Notes: generated by a model not told the origin, from the letters alone. Shown: positions 45,324 to 55,030, counted from the stretch's first letter. The stretch is 62,140 nucleotides of DNA from Flavobacteriales bacterium (GCA_016713865.1 JADJOG010000021.1:1-62140); one strand, 5' to 3'. A program made the numbers and translations.

Positions 45324-46045
45324 GTACCACGCACGCCGCGCTGGTGCTGGTGCCCACCCCCATCGGCAACCTCGACGACATCACCTTGCGCGCCAAGCGA
45401 GCGCTCGAGGAGGCCGATGCGATCATCGCTGAGGATACCCGTGTGACAGGCCGCCTCTTGCATCACCTCGGCATCGGCAAACCGCTGATCTCCTTCCACA
45501 GCAACAACGAGCACCGCATGGTGGAGCAGCTCGTGAAGCGCTTGGCCCGCGGTGAACGCTTCGCCCTGTGCAGCGATGCGGGCACACCAGCGATCAGCGA
45601 TCCGGGCTTCCTGCTCGTGCGCGAAGCGATCCGCCAAGGCATCGCGGTGGAATGCCTGCCCGGCGCCACGGCATTCGTGCCGGCCTTGGTAGTAAGCGGC
45701 TTGCCTTGTGAGCGCTTCGTGTTCGAGGGCTTCCTTCCGCAGAAGAAAGGGCGTCGCACGCGCATCGCATCGCTGAGGGATGAAGAGCGCACCTTGGTGT
45801 TCTATGAGAGTCCGCACCGCGTAGCGCGCATGCTCGCTGAATTGGCGGAGGCCTTTGGCGAGGAACGGCCAGCAAGCGTGTCGCGCGAATTGAGCAAGCT
45901 GCACGAAGAGACGCTGCGCGGCACGCTGGGCGAATTGGCCGCGCATTTCGCAGCGCATGAGCCGCGTGGCGAGTTCGTTGTCGTGGTTTCGGGCCGACAA
46001 CGTGCAGGCCGTGGAAGTGCCAGCAACAACGACAACAACGAATGA
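45320..46045 (+). CDS. rsmI: 16S rRNA (cytidine-2'-O)-methyltransferase
   Basis: The GTG at 45320 gives 241 residues. Hallmarks are LVPTPIGNLDDITLRAKRALEEAD, AEDTRVTGRLLHHLGI, ALCSDAGTPAISDPGFLLV and LPGATAFVPALVVSGLP. RsmI uses SAM to 2'-O-methylate C1402 in the ribosomal P site. The start is fixed by the 4-base overlap (GTGA) with the M28 gene, and the end overlaps the next ATG. The frame is intact. Confidence 0.94.
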   Translation: MSTTHAALVLVPTPIGNLDDITLRAKRALEEADAIIAEDTRVTGRLLHHLGIGKPLISFHSNNEHRMVEQLVKRLARGERFALCSDAGTPAISDPGFLLVREAIRQGIAVECLPGATAFVPALVVSGLPCERFVFEGFLPQKKGRRTRIASLRDEERTLVFYESPHRVARMLAELAEAFGEERPASVSRELSKLHEETLRGTLGELAAHFAAHEPRGEFVVVVSGRQRAGRGSASNNDNNE

Positions 46046-47049
46046 AAGCCTGGACCCTGATCGCTCACGGAAAGCCCGAGAAGGCATTCGCGCTGCGTGA
46101 GCATCCCGATCCGAAAGCTCAGCCGCACCAGGTGCTCATCCGCGTGGAGGGCTTCGGCCTCAACTACGCCGACGCCATGGCCGTGCGCGGACTCTATCGC
46201 GAAGCGCCGCCATTGCCCAGCATCATCGGTTACGAGGTGGTGGGTCGCGTAGTGAGCGCGGGCAGCGAAGCACCGCAAGGGCTCCATGGAAAGCGCGTGG
46301 TGGCCATGACGCGTTTCGGCGGATATGCGGAACTCGCCGCAACAGACCATCGCGCCTGCGCCATGATTCCTGAAGACCTCGCGTTGGGTGAGGCGCTGGC
46401 TTTAGCCACGCAGGGCGCCACCGCATGGTACATGGCCAAGGTGCTCTGTCCGTTGCAGGCAGGCGAGCGCGTGCTCGTGCATAGCGCGGCGGGCGGCGTA
46501 GGCCAGCTTCTCGTGCAATTGGCAGCACATGCTGGTTGCGAAGTGATCGCGGTGGTCGGCAATGCAACAAAGGCGCTGCGCGCCAAAGAACTCGGCGCCG
46601 CGCATGCGATCGATCGCTCCGCTGGCGATTACGAGATGCAAGTGGCCAAGCTCTTGGGCAAGCGCAGGCTCGATGCGAGCTTCAATGCCGTGGCGGGCCG
46701 CACATTCAAGAAGGACCTGCGCTTGATCGGATCCGGCGGCCGCTTGGTGCTCTTCGGCGGCTCCGAGCGCGGTGGCACCAGCTCGCTCGGTTTCATTTGG
46801 CGCATGGGCCTGATGCTCCCCATCTTCCTGATGATGAAGAGCAAGAGCATATTGGGCGTGAACATGCTGAAGCTCGGCGACCACAACCCCGGTCTCGTGG
46901 CGCGCTGCTTGGCGGAAGTCGTGGAGGCCAATCGGCTCGGGCAGCTGAAGCCGCAGGTGCATGCGGAATGGCCTGTCGATAAGCTGATCGAAGCGCATCA
47001 GGCATTGGCCAGTGGCGGCACCATGGGCAAGGTGGCGCTGCGCTGGTGA
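46042..47049 (+). CDS. Zinc-independent MDR-family oxidoreductase (quinone reductase/VAT-1-like)
   Basis: The 335-residue protein has the MDR N-terminal fold (VEGFGLNYADAMAVRGLY, IIGYEVVGRVVSAG) and a Rossmann domain with VLVHSAAGGVGQLLVQLA. Zinc-binding Cys residues are absent. A basic segment, LMMKSKSILGVNMLKLGD, resembles VAT-1 and quinone reductases. It probably reduces quinones or enals with NADPH. Substrate is unknown. It overlaps the rsmI stop, so it is part of the same transcription unit. Confidence 0.86.
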   Translation: MKAWTLIAHGKPEKAFALREHPDPKAQPHQVLIRVEGFGLNYADAMAVRGLYREAPPLPSIIGYEVVGRVVSAGSEAPQGLHGKRVVAMTRFGGYAELAATDHRACAMIPEDLALGEALALATQGATAWYMAKVLCPLQAGERVLVHSAAGGVGQLLVQLAAHAGCEVIAVVGNATKALRAKELGAAHAIDRSAGDYEMQVAKLLGKRRLDASFNAVAGRTFKKDLRLIGSGGRLVLFGGSERGGTSSLGFIWRMGLMLPIFLMMKSKSILGVNMLKLGDHNPGLVARCLAEVVEANRLGQLKPQVHAEWPVDKLIEAHQALASGGTMGKVALRW

Positions 47050-47082
47050 TGCCCGCGATCGGGATGTGATTACACTTGCAAC

Positions 47083-47508
47083 ATGGGCGGCCCATTCACC
47101 CAACGCACCATCGAGACGCGCTGTGCCAGCATGAGCCTGGTCGCTCCCGGATTCATCGAACAGCGTTTCAGTGCAACAGCCACCATCGATAGGGCGGGCT
47201 TCGAGGAGAACCGCATCGCGCGGCAAGAGCTTGGCGGCGAATCGCCCTACGTGATGCTCACGATCATCCCCGAAGGCATCGATTTCGAGCTCGCGGTCAC
47301 CAGCACCGATCACTTCAAGCCGGAGCGCGGCAAATCGCACCTTGTGGCGCTTGCTGTGGTGGTGAGCGACGGCATGGGCGAGGCCATCGCGAAGTTGTAC
47401 TTCAGCTACTTCCCCACCGACTTCCCGGCTCGCGTGTTCCACGAAGAGCGCGCCGCGCGTGAATGGCTCACGAGTCAAATGCCCGCGATTCGGTCTATGG
47501 CCGTATGA
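47083..47508 (+). CDS. STAS/SEC14-like small protein (DUF7793-type), paralog 2
   Basis: The 141-residue protein shares its C-terminal two-thirds with the 29027 product: YVMLTIIPEGIDF, DHFKPERGKSHLVALAVVVSD, AKLYFSYFPTDFPARVFHEERAAREWLTSQ. The N-terminal part differs. There are no membrane segments. The family has a SpoIIAA/STAS-like fold and no settled function. It converges with the antiporter gene and overlaps its 3' end by 14 bases. Confidence 0.62.
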   Translation: MGGPFTQRTIETRCASMSLVAPGFIEQRFSATATIDRAGFEENRIARQELGGESPYVMLTIIPEGIDFELAVTSTDHFKPERGKSHLVALAVVVSDGMGEAIAKLYFSYFPTDFPARVFHEERAAREWLTSQMPAIRSMAV

Positions 47509-49785
47509 TCAGGGTGCTGGGCACCTCGGCCAACCAAGGGGCGCGCATCTCCGCCGCGCGGCTCCAGCCCTTGTAGCTGAAGAGCAGCAAGTCGTGCTGC
47601 GCGAGGGTCTGCGCGTCGAGCATGCGATCATGCGCTACTTCGATGCGATCGCCGGCCACCTGATGCAGATGCTGCACGCCATTGCGAAACGATGGATCGC
47701 GCTGCGTGAGGCCAGCCAGATCGAGCAGCAGCAGCCGTCGGCCTTCGCCCTGCAAGCAAACGTTCTGCATAATGCAGCAGGAAAGATCGCCGGGCGCGCC
47801 AAGGGGGCAGCAGGATTCGGTCGGCCTGCGCGAAACCCTTGTCCATGAACACGCCCACGCTGCACTGCGCCTCCTCGATGATCTGCCGCACCTTGGGATC
47901 GAGCTGATCATCGGTCGGGATCAGTGATTCCTTGCCGGTAAGCGATCCGATGAGCTTGCTCGGATCGATCACGCGCGTGGTGAAGCCCAGCAGATCGCCT
48001 AGGAAGGTGCCCTTGAGCAATGGCTTGCCCGCACCCACGAGCAACAAGTCGAATCCGCCAGCATTGGCTGTGCGCAGGATATCGGCAGCCACATCGCCGC
48101 TCACGTGATGCTCGGTGCGCACCGCTAACTCCAAGCGCTGGGCCTCTTTCATCACCGGCTTGAAGCCCTCGCGCTCGAAGCCTGAGCTATCAATCGGGTT
48201 CACATCATTGCTCGGTGTCACGTGAAGCGCCGTAACCGCAGCTGCCGCTGGATTCTCTCCCATCAATTGGCGCACAAGGCGCAGGGCACGACGCCCGCTT
48301 TCCGGCTGGCCGAAAGAGAGCAGCACACGCCAGCCCGGCGAGGCACTATTCGCTTCGATTGCGCTCTCGGGCTTGCGGAACAAGCGGTCGATCAAGCTGA
48401 GCGATGGGCCGGTCATGAAGGTGGTGAACAAAGCCATGAGCACCATCATCGCGAACATCTCCGCATTAAGCACGCCCAGGTCGTACCCGATGTTTAGCAC
48501 CACCAGTTCCATGAGGCCGCGCGTGTTCATGAGCGCTCCCAGCGATAGGCTATCGCGCCAGCTGCTTCCGGTGAATCGCGCCGCAATGAGGGTGCCGCCG
48601 AACTTGCCGAGCACCGCCACGCCGATCACGGCAGTACAGGTGAGCCACAAGTGTCCATCGGTGAGCAGGCCGAATCGTGTGCGCAGTCCGGTGAAAACGA
48701 AGAAGAGCGGCAGCAAGAGCACCACGCTCACATCCTCCAGCTTGCCGATGAGCAGACGGCGGAAACTCATGTTAGGCGGCATGATCGCACCGGCGAGGAA
48801 GGCGCCGAAGAGCGCATGGATGCCAATGACCTCCGTTGTCCAAGCGCTCGCCAGAAGCACAAGGAACATGCCCGCGACAATCGGCCTGCCAAGTGAGCGG
48901 CGCTCACCATGCACTTCGCCCAATCGTCTCAGGAACGGGCGCACAACGCCAAGCATGATACCCACGTAGATCATGGCGGCAGCGATGCGTGTACAACGCG
49001 CTCAGCGCGCTTCCGGCTTTCACGATAGCGATAACAGCCGCTAGGATGCACCACGCCGTTATGTCGTCGGCTGCGGCGCAGGTAACGGCCATGGCGCCCA
49101 ACCGCGTTCGCGACAGACCTCGCTCTTGGATGATCCTGGCCAAGACAGGAAAGGCGGTGATGCTCATGGCGATTCCCATGAACAAGGCGAAAGAATGGAA
49201 TGGTACTGTCGGTGGCGCGAAGCCGAGATAAAGCTGATGCGCCAGTGCCACACCCAAGGCATATGGAATTATGATGCTCGCATGGCTAACCACCACCGCA
49301 TCGTGGGTTCGCCCCTTAAGCACGCTGAGATCCAGTTCCATGCCCACGACGAACATGAAGAACACAAGGCCCACCTGGCTCATGAACTGCAGATTCAGCA
49401 ATGAACCCGCGGGAAAGATGAAGGCGAAAGTTTCGGGCATCCAATACCCCAGGATACTCGGCCCCAGCATGATTCCCGCTACGATCTCGCCGATGACCGA
49501 AGGCTGACCCAGCTTGGCGAACAGGAACGCGAAACCACGCGCTACCGACACGATAGCTACAATCTGCAAAAGCAGCATGGCCAGCGAATGGTGGAGGTTC
49601 CCTTGCAGGGTCACCTGGAATTGCTCGAAGGCATTGCCCGTTGGAGCCCCCTTTGCCGCAATGGCCAGTTCCTCAGCCAGATTCGGCCTTAACCGAGACC
49701 CCTCATCAATCAACCAATAGATGAGCGCGCCGAAGAATATCAACGTGAACGCATAGAAGAGGATGCTGCGCCGAGCTGCTTTCAT
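47495..49785 (-). pseudogene. CPA2 cation/proton antiporter with universal-stress-like C terminus, two or more frameshifts
   Basis: From ATG 49785 a long N-terminal helix leads into the Na+/H+ exchanger domain: GQPSVIGEIVAGIMLGPSILG, LVFFMFVVGMELDL, ITAFPVLARIIQERGL and CAAADDITAWCIL. The two Asp residues of that last motif are the ion-binding pair. Near 48975 the frame shifts and more helices follow (VIGIHALFGAFLAGAIMP, GALMNTRGLMELVVLNIGYDLG). A soluble part with a USP-like domain (GFDLLLVGAGKPLL) follows. A second shift near 47850 leads to a tail ending at 47495. Joined length is about 760 residues. Shifts are probably errors. The family exports K+ or Na+ for protons. Confidence 0.86.
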
Positions 49786-49795
49786 GGCATTCGCG

Positions 49796-49803
49796 CAAAT
49801 CTA
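49796..49803 (-). promoter_or_regulatory. -7 element for the antiporter gene
   Basis: TAGATTTG on the minus strand is a perfect TAnnTTTG followed by CGCG, 18 bases before ATG 49785. Confidence 0.5.
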
Positions 49804-49844
49804 CCTGCCATGGAACCGATGCCGGGTTTTGCTCGTCCTCAGGG

Positions 49845-49852
49845 TACTTTTG
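49845..49852 (+). promoter_or_regulatory. -7 element for the DAHP synthase gene
   Basis: TACTTTTG is a perfect TAnnTTTG, 15 bases before ATG 49860, so the leader is very short. Confidence 0.5.
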
Positions 49853-49859
49853 GGGCACG

Positions 49860-50990
49860 ATGCAAAGCGCCGAACTCGCACCCTTGCCATTCGATTCCTG
49901 GGGATTAGGCCTGAAGCGACCTCTGCTGGTGGCAGGCCCATGCAGTGCTGAGAGCGAGGACCAGGTGATGGCCGCGGCGCATGGCATCAAGGCCGATGGC
50001 CGAGCGCAGGTGTTCCGCGCAGGTTTGTGGAAGCCGCGGACACGGCCGGGCCAATTCGAGGGCGTTGGCGATGCGGGCCTGGCGTGGCTCCAGCGCGTGA
50101 AGCACGAGACCGGATTGCTGGTGACCACCGAGGTGGCCACGCCAGCGCATGCCGAAGCGTGCCTCGCTGCTGGTATCGATATGCTGTGGATCGGCGCGCG
50201 CACCACGCCGAATCCCTTCAGCGTGCAGGCCATCGCCGATGCCCTGCAAGGCTCCGATGTGCCGGTGCTGGTGAAGAACCCGATCAACCCCGATCTGCAC
50301 TTGTGGACCGGCGCGCTCGAACGATTGCATCGCGCAGGCCTCCGGCGGCTAGCGGCCGTGCATCGCGGGTTCAGCTGGTTCGAGCGCACGCCCTACCGGA
50401 ACAGTCCCATGTGGGAATTCCCGATCCGTCTTAAAGCAGCGCATCCCGGATTGGAAATGATCTTCGACCCCAGCCACGTGGCGGGTCACCCGGACCGGAT
50501 CGGGCTGGTGGCGCAACAGGCCTTGGACCTCGGCTTCTCGGGCCTCATGATTGAGGTGCATCCGAATCCAGCCGAGGCCCGGAGCGATGCCGAGCAGCAG
50601 GTTACGCCAGGAGCCTTCAGCACACTGCTCGACAGCTTGATGTTCCGAAGCGCATTGCCCACCTCCGGCATGCGCAGCAGCTTGGAGGAACTGCGCGACC
50701 TGATCGACCAGTTAGACGAGGACATGGCCCAGAAGCTCAGTGCCCGCATGGACATCGCCGAGCGCATTGGCGATTACAAGCGCGCGCATCAGGTGGCGAT
50801 CCTGCAGCCCGAGCGCTGGGAACGGATACTTCAGCGGCAATTGCGCTTGGCACGGCACCTTGGCCTGAGTGAGGCCTTCGTGCGCGAATTCATGGATGCG
50901 ATCCATCGCGAGAGCATCCGCAGACAGACATTCGAGGGCGCTCAAGAGGCTTCGGTAGGATCCGAAGAGCACTCATCGAAGGGGACTTGA
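49860..50990 (+). CDS. Bifunctional DAHP synthase - chorismate mutase type II
   Basis: Residues 1-265 are a KdsA-like DAHP synthase: LLVAGPCSAESEDQV, FRAGLWKPRTRPGQFEGVG, LWIGARTTPNPFSVQ, VLVKNPINPDLHLW and FDPSHVAGH. Residues about 278-360 are a chorismate mutase helix bundle (LIDQLDEDMAQKLSARMDIAERIGDYK). The first makes the entry compound of aromatic synthesis from PEP and erythrose-4-phosphate. The second converts chorismate to prephenate and may mediate feedback. Fusion in this order is common in Bacteroidota. The frame is intact. Confidence 0.94.
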   Translation: MQSAELAPLPFDSWGLGLKRPLLVAGPCSAESEDQVMAAAHGIKADGRAQVFRAGLWKPRTRPGQFEGVGDAGLAWLQRVKHETGLLVTTEVATPAHAEACLAAGIDMLWIGARTTPNPFSVQAIADALQGSDVPVLVKNPINPDLHLWTGALERLHRAGLRRLAAVHRGFSWFERTPYRNSPMWEFPIRLKAAHPGLEMIFDPSHVAGHPDRIGLVAQQALDLGFSGLMIEVHPNPAEARSDAEQQVTPGAFSTLLDSLMFRSALPTSGMRSSLEELRDLIDQLDEDMAQKLSARMDIAERIGDYKRAHQVAILQPERWERILQRQLRLARHLGLSEAFVREFMDAIHRESIRRQTFEGAQEASVGSEEHSSKGT

Positions 50991-51019
50991 GGCCAAGGGC
51001 CATACCGATACATTCGGCC
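50987..51019 (+). promoter_or_regulatory. Promoter of the FG-GAP/ASPIC gene
   Basis: TTG at 50987 and TACATTCGGCC at 51009 are 22 bases apart, the spacing expected for -33 and -7 elements of the Bacteroidota sigma factor. The ATG lies 49 bases after the -7 element begins. Confidence 0.58.
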
Positions 51020-51057
51020 CGCCTGCAAGCAACCGGAACCAAAACGACCCTTTGAAC

Positions 51058-53907
51058 ATGATGGTACGCACTACTCTCGGCGCCGCATTGGCGCTGCTCT
51101 GCCCGCTCGCGCTCTCGGCGCAGCTGAGCTTCACGAACTCCACATCCATGATGGGCGCCAGCGTGAGCGGTGGCTGCATGGGGGTGGTGGATATGAACGG
51201 CGATGGATTGGACGACATCCTGAAGCTGGACAATGCCCGCACCCTGAAGGTTGACTACCAGAACGCCAATGGCACCTTCACCACGGTGAACTACGGCAAC
51301 ATGAGCGGCTCCGGCCAGTGGGGCTTCGCCGCTGCTGACATCGATAATAACGGCCACAAGGATGTGGTGAGCGGCGGCAGCTACGATGGCACGCATTACA
51401 TGCGCATCAACTCCGTTGGGCAGGGCACCCTGAGCGACCTGAACGGCGGCGACATCTTCACCCAATGCATGAGCATCGGCGATGTGGACAACAACGGCCG
51501 TGTTGATGTATTCGCCTGCCACGATGATGGCCCACCGAGCCTGTGGTTCACCAACGCCAGCGGAGTTCCCGTGAACAACAACGCCTACATGAACTGGGCA
51601 ACACCAGAATGCGCATCGGGCCCTGCGGCCGCTAGCGATGACATGAGCGGCAATTACGGGAGCTGCTTCACCGATTTCGACGATGATGGCGACCTCGACC
51701 TCTACATCGCGCATTGCCGCCAAGGCGTCACCAACCCAGACGATTGCCGCCGTTGGAACCGCCTCTTCGTTAACAACGGCAGCAACCAGTACAGCGATCT
51801 TGCTGCCAATTACGGCGTGCAGATCCGCAACCAGAGCTGGACCGCTGACTTCGGCGACATCGATAACGATGGCGACTTCGACATGGTGGTGACAAACCAC
51901 GATGCCAACATCCAACTCCTCCGCAACAACGGCGCAGGCCAATTCACGGATATCACCGCAGGCAGCGGCCTCGAATTCGGCGGCTTCATGCTCCAGAGCA
52001 AATTCGCCGATTTCGATAACGACGGTTTCGTGGATGTGCTCATCGCTGGCGGCGTGGAGTACTACTTCAAGAACAACGGCAACAGCACCTTCACGCGCAT
52101 CACCGGCCTCTTCCCCAGCAATAAGGCCATGCACAGCTTCGCCACCGGCGACCTGAACAACGACGGCTTCGTTGACCTCTTCGCCAACTACGGCAACAGC
52201 TACATCACCCCCGATAACGCCAACCCGGACCGTTTGTGGATGAACAACGCCAACGGCAACCACTGGTTCGGCGTTCGGCTCCAAGGCACCGTGAGCAACC
52301 GCGATGCGATTGGCGCACGCGTGACCATCACCGGGCCTTGGGGAACGCAGACCCGCGAAGTGCGCTCGGGTGAGAGCTACGGCATGGTCACCACTTTCGC
52401 TGCCATGTTCGGCCTGGGCAATCACACGGTGATCCCAACGCTCACAGTGCGCTGGCCAGCAGGTTCCACAGAGACCTTCACCAACGTGGCTGCCGACCAG
52501 TACATCAACATCATCGAAGGCACCTGCATCAGCCCCACAGCCGCAATCACCCCGGTTGGCGATCCGGTGCTCTGTGGCCCTGGCGATCAAGTGGCACTAT
52601 CCGCGAACGCCGGCTTCCAATATCTGTGGAGCAATGGCCAAACCAGCCAGACGATCAATGTGAGTGCGGCAGGCAACTACAGCGTTGTTATCAACGATGG
52701 CAACGGCTGCACCGCCACCGCGAGCTTCTTCGTAGCACAGAGCCCCGATGAGACCCCGACGGTGCAGGTCACTGGACCACTCACCTTCTGCGAAGGCGGA
52801 TCCGTTACCCTCACCAGCACCGCCGCGAATGCCTACTCATGGACCGGCGGTGGAACAAGCCAGAGCATTCAGGTGACCAGCGCAGGCAGCTACAGCGTGA
52901 CCATTGACGGAACCTGCGCGCAATTCACCAGCGCCCCGGTGCTCGTTAACGTGCTTGATGCGCCCGATGCTCCAATAGCCGATGGTGTGAACATCGCTGT
53001 TCCGGGCACCGCGAACCTGAGCGCGACCGGCAACAACATCAATTGGTACGCTGGGCCTGTGGGTGGCACGCCGATCGGCTCGGGCAATGCCTTCACCACG
53101 CCTTTCGTGAACACCAATACCACGTTCTATGTAACCGCGGGTATTCAGCATGGTGGTGGCGCATGGTTCGGTGGGCCCCAGAATCGATTGAACACCGGTT
53201 CTCCCGGACAATTCCACACGAACTCCGACAACTATCCTGTGTTCACGGCATCGGCTCCGTTCACCATCGTTAGCGTGAAGGTGTACGCCAATGGCGCCGG
53301 CAACCGCACGGTGGCGCTCATCGATCGCAGCTCTGGCGCCACGCTCGCCTCGCAAGCCATCAACATCCCCGATGGCGAGAGCCGCATCACGCTCAACTAT
53401 GCCGTGCCCGGACCGGGCGAATACGGCTTGCGCACCGTGAGCGGCAACCCGCAGCTTTGGCGCGACGGCAATGGCAGCAACCCGACCTATCCCTATGCCC
53501 TGGGAACCGTGGGCGCCATTACCACCAGCAGCGTTACCGGCAACAACGCGCTCAACTTCTACTACTTCTTCTACGATTGGGAAGTGGTGGCCGCGGGCAC
53601 GCTCTGCGAGAGCGTTCGTGTTCCTGTTGAAGTGACCGTGGGCACCGTTGGCATCACCGAGGCCTCGGCCAGCGGCACCCGAGTGTTCCCGAACCCTGCG
53701 AAGGATGCTCTAACCGTTCGCGCTGAAGGCGGTTCGGGCATCACCAGCGTCGAACTGCTCGATGTCACGGGTCGAATCGCGCGCTCAGTGCCTGCGACCA
53801 CGACAGGTCTTGTTCAGGTTGGACTTTCGGGAATCGCGCCGGGCGAATACCTCGTCCGCGTGAATAGCGCGGATGGCCGCAGCATCCACCGCGTGGTGGT
53901 GCAGTAA
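51058..53907 (+). CDS. T9SS-exported FG-GAP/VCBS repeat protein with ASPIC/UnbV domain
   Basis: A signal peptide (TTLGAALALLCPLALSAQ) precedes six or seven FG-GAP-type repeats with Ca-binding DxNxDGxxD loops (VDMNGDGLDD, DIDNNGHKD, DFDDDGDLD, DIDNDGDFD, DFDNDGFVD, DLNNDGFVD), likely a beta-propeller. An ASPIC/UnbV domain follows (GARVTITGPWGTQTREVRSGESYG, TVRWPAGSTETF). Next come Ig-like segments (FCEGGSVTLTS), the beta-rich module shared with the subtilase, and a type A T9SS domain (TRVFPNPAKDALTV). The 950-residue protein is intact, exported and probably surface-attached; a carbohydrate- or protein-binding role is likely but unproven. Confidence 0.88.
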   Translation: MMVRTTLGAALALLCPLALSAQLSFTNSTSMMGASVSGGCMGVVDMNGDGLDDILKLDNARTLKVDYQNANGTFTTVNYGNMSGSGQWGFAAADIDNNGHKDVVSGGSYDGTHYMRINSVGQGTLSDLNGGDIFTQCMSIGDVDNNGRVDVFACHDDGPPSLWFTNASGVPVNNNAYMNWATPECASGPAAASDDMSGNYGSCFTDFDDDGDLDLYIAHCRQGVTNPDDCRRWNRLFVNNGSNQYSDLAANYGVQIRNQSWTADFGDIDNDGDFDMVVTNHDANIQLLRNNGAGQFTDITAGSGLEFGGFMLQSKFADFDNDGFVDVLIAGGVEYYFKNNGNSTFTRITGLFPSNKAMHSFATGDLNNDGFVDLFANYGNSYITPDNANPDRLWMNNANGNHWFGVRLQGTVSNRDAIGARVTITGPWGTQTREVRSGESYGMVTTFAAMFGLGNHTVIPTLTVRWPAGSTETFTNVAADQYINIIEGTCISPTAAITPVGDPVLCGPGDQVALSANAGFQYLWSNGQTSQTINVSAAGNYSVVINDGNGCTATASFFVAQSPDETPTVQVTGPLTFCEGGSVTLTSTAANAYSWTGGGTSQSIQVTSAGSYSVTIDGTCAQFTSAPVLVNVLDAPDAPIADGVNIAVPGTANLSATGNNINWYAGPVGGTPIGSGNAFTTPFVNTNTTFYVTAGIQHGGGAWFGGPQNRLNTGSPGQFHTNSDNYPVFTASAPFTIVSVKVYANGAGNRTVALIDRSSGATLASQAINIPDGESRITLNYAVPGPGEYGLRTVSGNPQLWRDGNGSNPTYPYALGTVGAITTSSVTGNNALNFYYFFYDWEVVAAGTLCESVRVPVEVTVGTVGITEASASGTRVFPNPAKDALTVRAEGGSGITSVELLDVTGRIARSVPATTTGLVQVGLSGIAPGEYLVRVNSADGRSIHRVVVQ

Positions 53908-53928
53908 TCCATTCTTGCCTCGCTTCTG

Positions 53929-53956
53929 CGGCGCCCCGGATCAATCCGGGGCGCCG
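53929..53956 (+). terminator. Strong terminator-like hairpin
   Basis: Perfect 12-bp stem CGGCGCCCCGGA/TCCGGGGCGCCG around TCAA, beginning 22 bases after the FG-GAP gene stop and followed by TGCTTTG. Confidence 0.7.
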
Positions 53957-54016
53957 TGCTTTGTATCCCTATCACCGATGCATCCGTTGAAGGCGCCGAA
54001 ACAAAAGGACCCGCAC

Positions 54017-54496
54017 ATGCGCATCTGCATCGCACTCGCTAGCCTCGCCATCACGCTCACCGGTTGCATTAAGGACGCCGAGGAGATCGCACAGGATACC
54101 GGTGTGCTACCGAGTACCTGCGGCACACAAGGCGCGCGCCTGCAGGCCAACGTCAACGGTTCAGTGTATTGCGCGAACGGCCAAGTAGTGGCCACGGGCA
54201 ACGGCGCGTCCGCAGTGATCACCGGAGTGAGCCTGATGGGCACCACCCTCATCGTGCAGGTCGATTCACTTGGCCTTGGCGCGCAGCCCATCACCGAAGC
54301 CTCGAATGGGCTGCTGTACATGGAGAACGGAACCAGCTACACGATCATGCCGCCGGACCAAGGGCAGCTCAACATCACCATGCTTGACACTGCAGCACGG
54401 GCGCTCACAGCGAGCTTCAGCGCAACGCTGCGCAATGAGATGAGCGGCAGCACTCGTGCTGTGCAAGGCGAACTCGACGTGATCTGGACGGAATAG
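54017..54496 (+). CDS. Small lipoprotein, tandem paralog 1
   Basis: The ATG at 54017 starts a signal with lipobox LTGCI. The 159-residue product has short beta segments (ARLQANVNGSVYCANG, ALTASFSATLRNEM) and ends LDVIWTE. It shares layout and motifs with the next gene: CG(I/T)xG.R(M/L)Q, xxSxxFCxN, a mid-domain LxLxxDS, and FD/LDxxxTE at the end. No family is recognised; it may be a small lipid-anchored beta-sandwich. It is 45 bases upstream of its paralog, and the FG-GAP gene lies before a terminator. Confidence 0.62.
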   Translation: MRICIALASLAITLTGCIKDAEEIAQDTGVLPSTCGTQGARLQANVNGSVYCANGQVVATGNGASAVITGVSLMGTTLIVQVDSLGLGAQPITEASNGLLYMENGTSYTIMPPDQGQLNITMLDTAARALTASFSATLRNEMSGSTRAVQGELDVIWTE

Positions 54497-54541
54497 GAAT
54501 CCGGTGGCACGGTGATCGCCTGCTCGCGCGAAACGAATCGC

Positions 54542-55015
54542 ATGAAACGACTCCTCCCCTTCGCGCTTTTGATCCTCGGAGGCACCACGGCTTGTACAAA
54601 GAAGAACGACGACTCCCCATCTCCCACGCCAGCAGCATGCGGGATCGCCGGCATGCGCATGCAAGGCACCATCGGCAGCGATGCGTTCTGCACCAACACC
54701 AGCCTCTTCGCCGATCTGGCCATCGTGCTCACCAGCAACGGCATCATGAGCAACGGCAGCACCCTTACCCTTGAGCTCGATTCCGTGAACATGGGCAGCT
54801 ACGGCATGCAGGCCGATGTGAACAGCGTGCTCTACACTGATCCCCTGGGATTGGCTTGGAAATCCATCGATGGAGGCAGCACCACGCTCGCGATCAGCAG
54901 CCACGATACCGGAGGCAACCGCATCCAAGGCAACATCAATGGGAGTCTCTATTCTCCCATCGGCGGCGCCGCGCGGAGCATCAGCGCGAGCTTCGACCTG
55001 ACCTACACCGAGTAG
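54542..55015 (+). CDS. Small lipoprotein, tandem paralog 2
   Basis: From ATG 54542 the 157-residue product has lipobox GGTTACT, then a Ser/Pro linker (KKNDDSPSPTPAACG). Its mature part (MRMQGTIGSDAFCTNTS, LTLELDSVNMG, QGNINGSLYSPIG, SISASFDLTYTE) parallels the upstream protein, so the pair likely arose by tandem duplication. The function is unknown. Just downstream is the molybdenum-cofactor cluster, with its own promoter-like element. Confidence 0.62.
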   Translation: MKRLLPFALLILGGTTACTKKNDDSPSPTPAACGIAGMRMQGTIGSDAFCTNTSLFADLAIVLTSNGIMSNGSTLTLELDSVNMGSYGMQADVNSVLYTDPLGLAWKSIDGGSTTLAISSHDTGGNRIQGNINGSLYSPIGGAARSISASFDLTYTE

Positions 55016-55030
55016 CGAAGTGGTTCCGAC

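Noticed and set aside
50890..52590. Minus-strand open frame of 566 codons
   Set aside because: It is opposite the DAHP synthase and FG-GAP genes. It consists of Val/Ala/His-rich antisense sequence with no domain.
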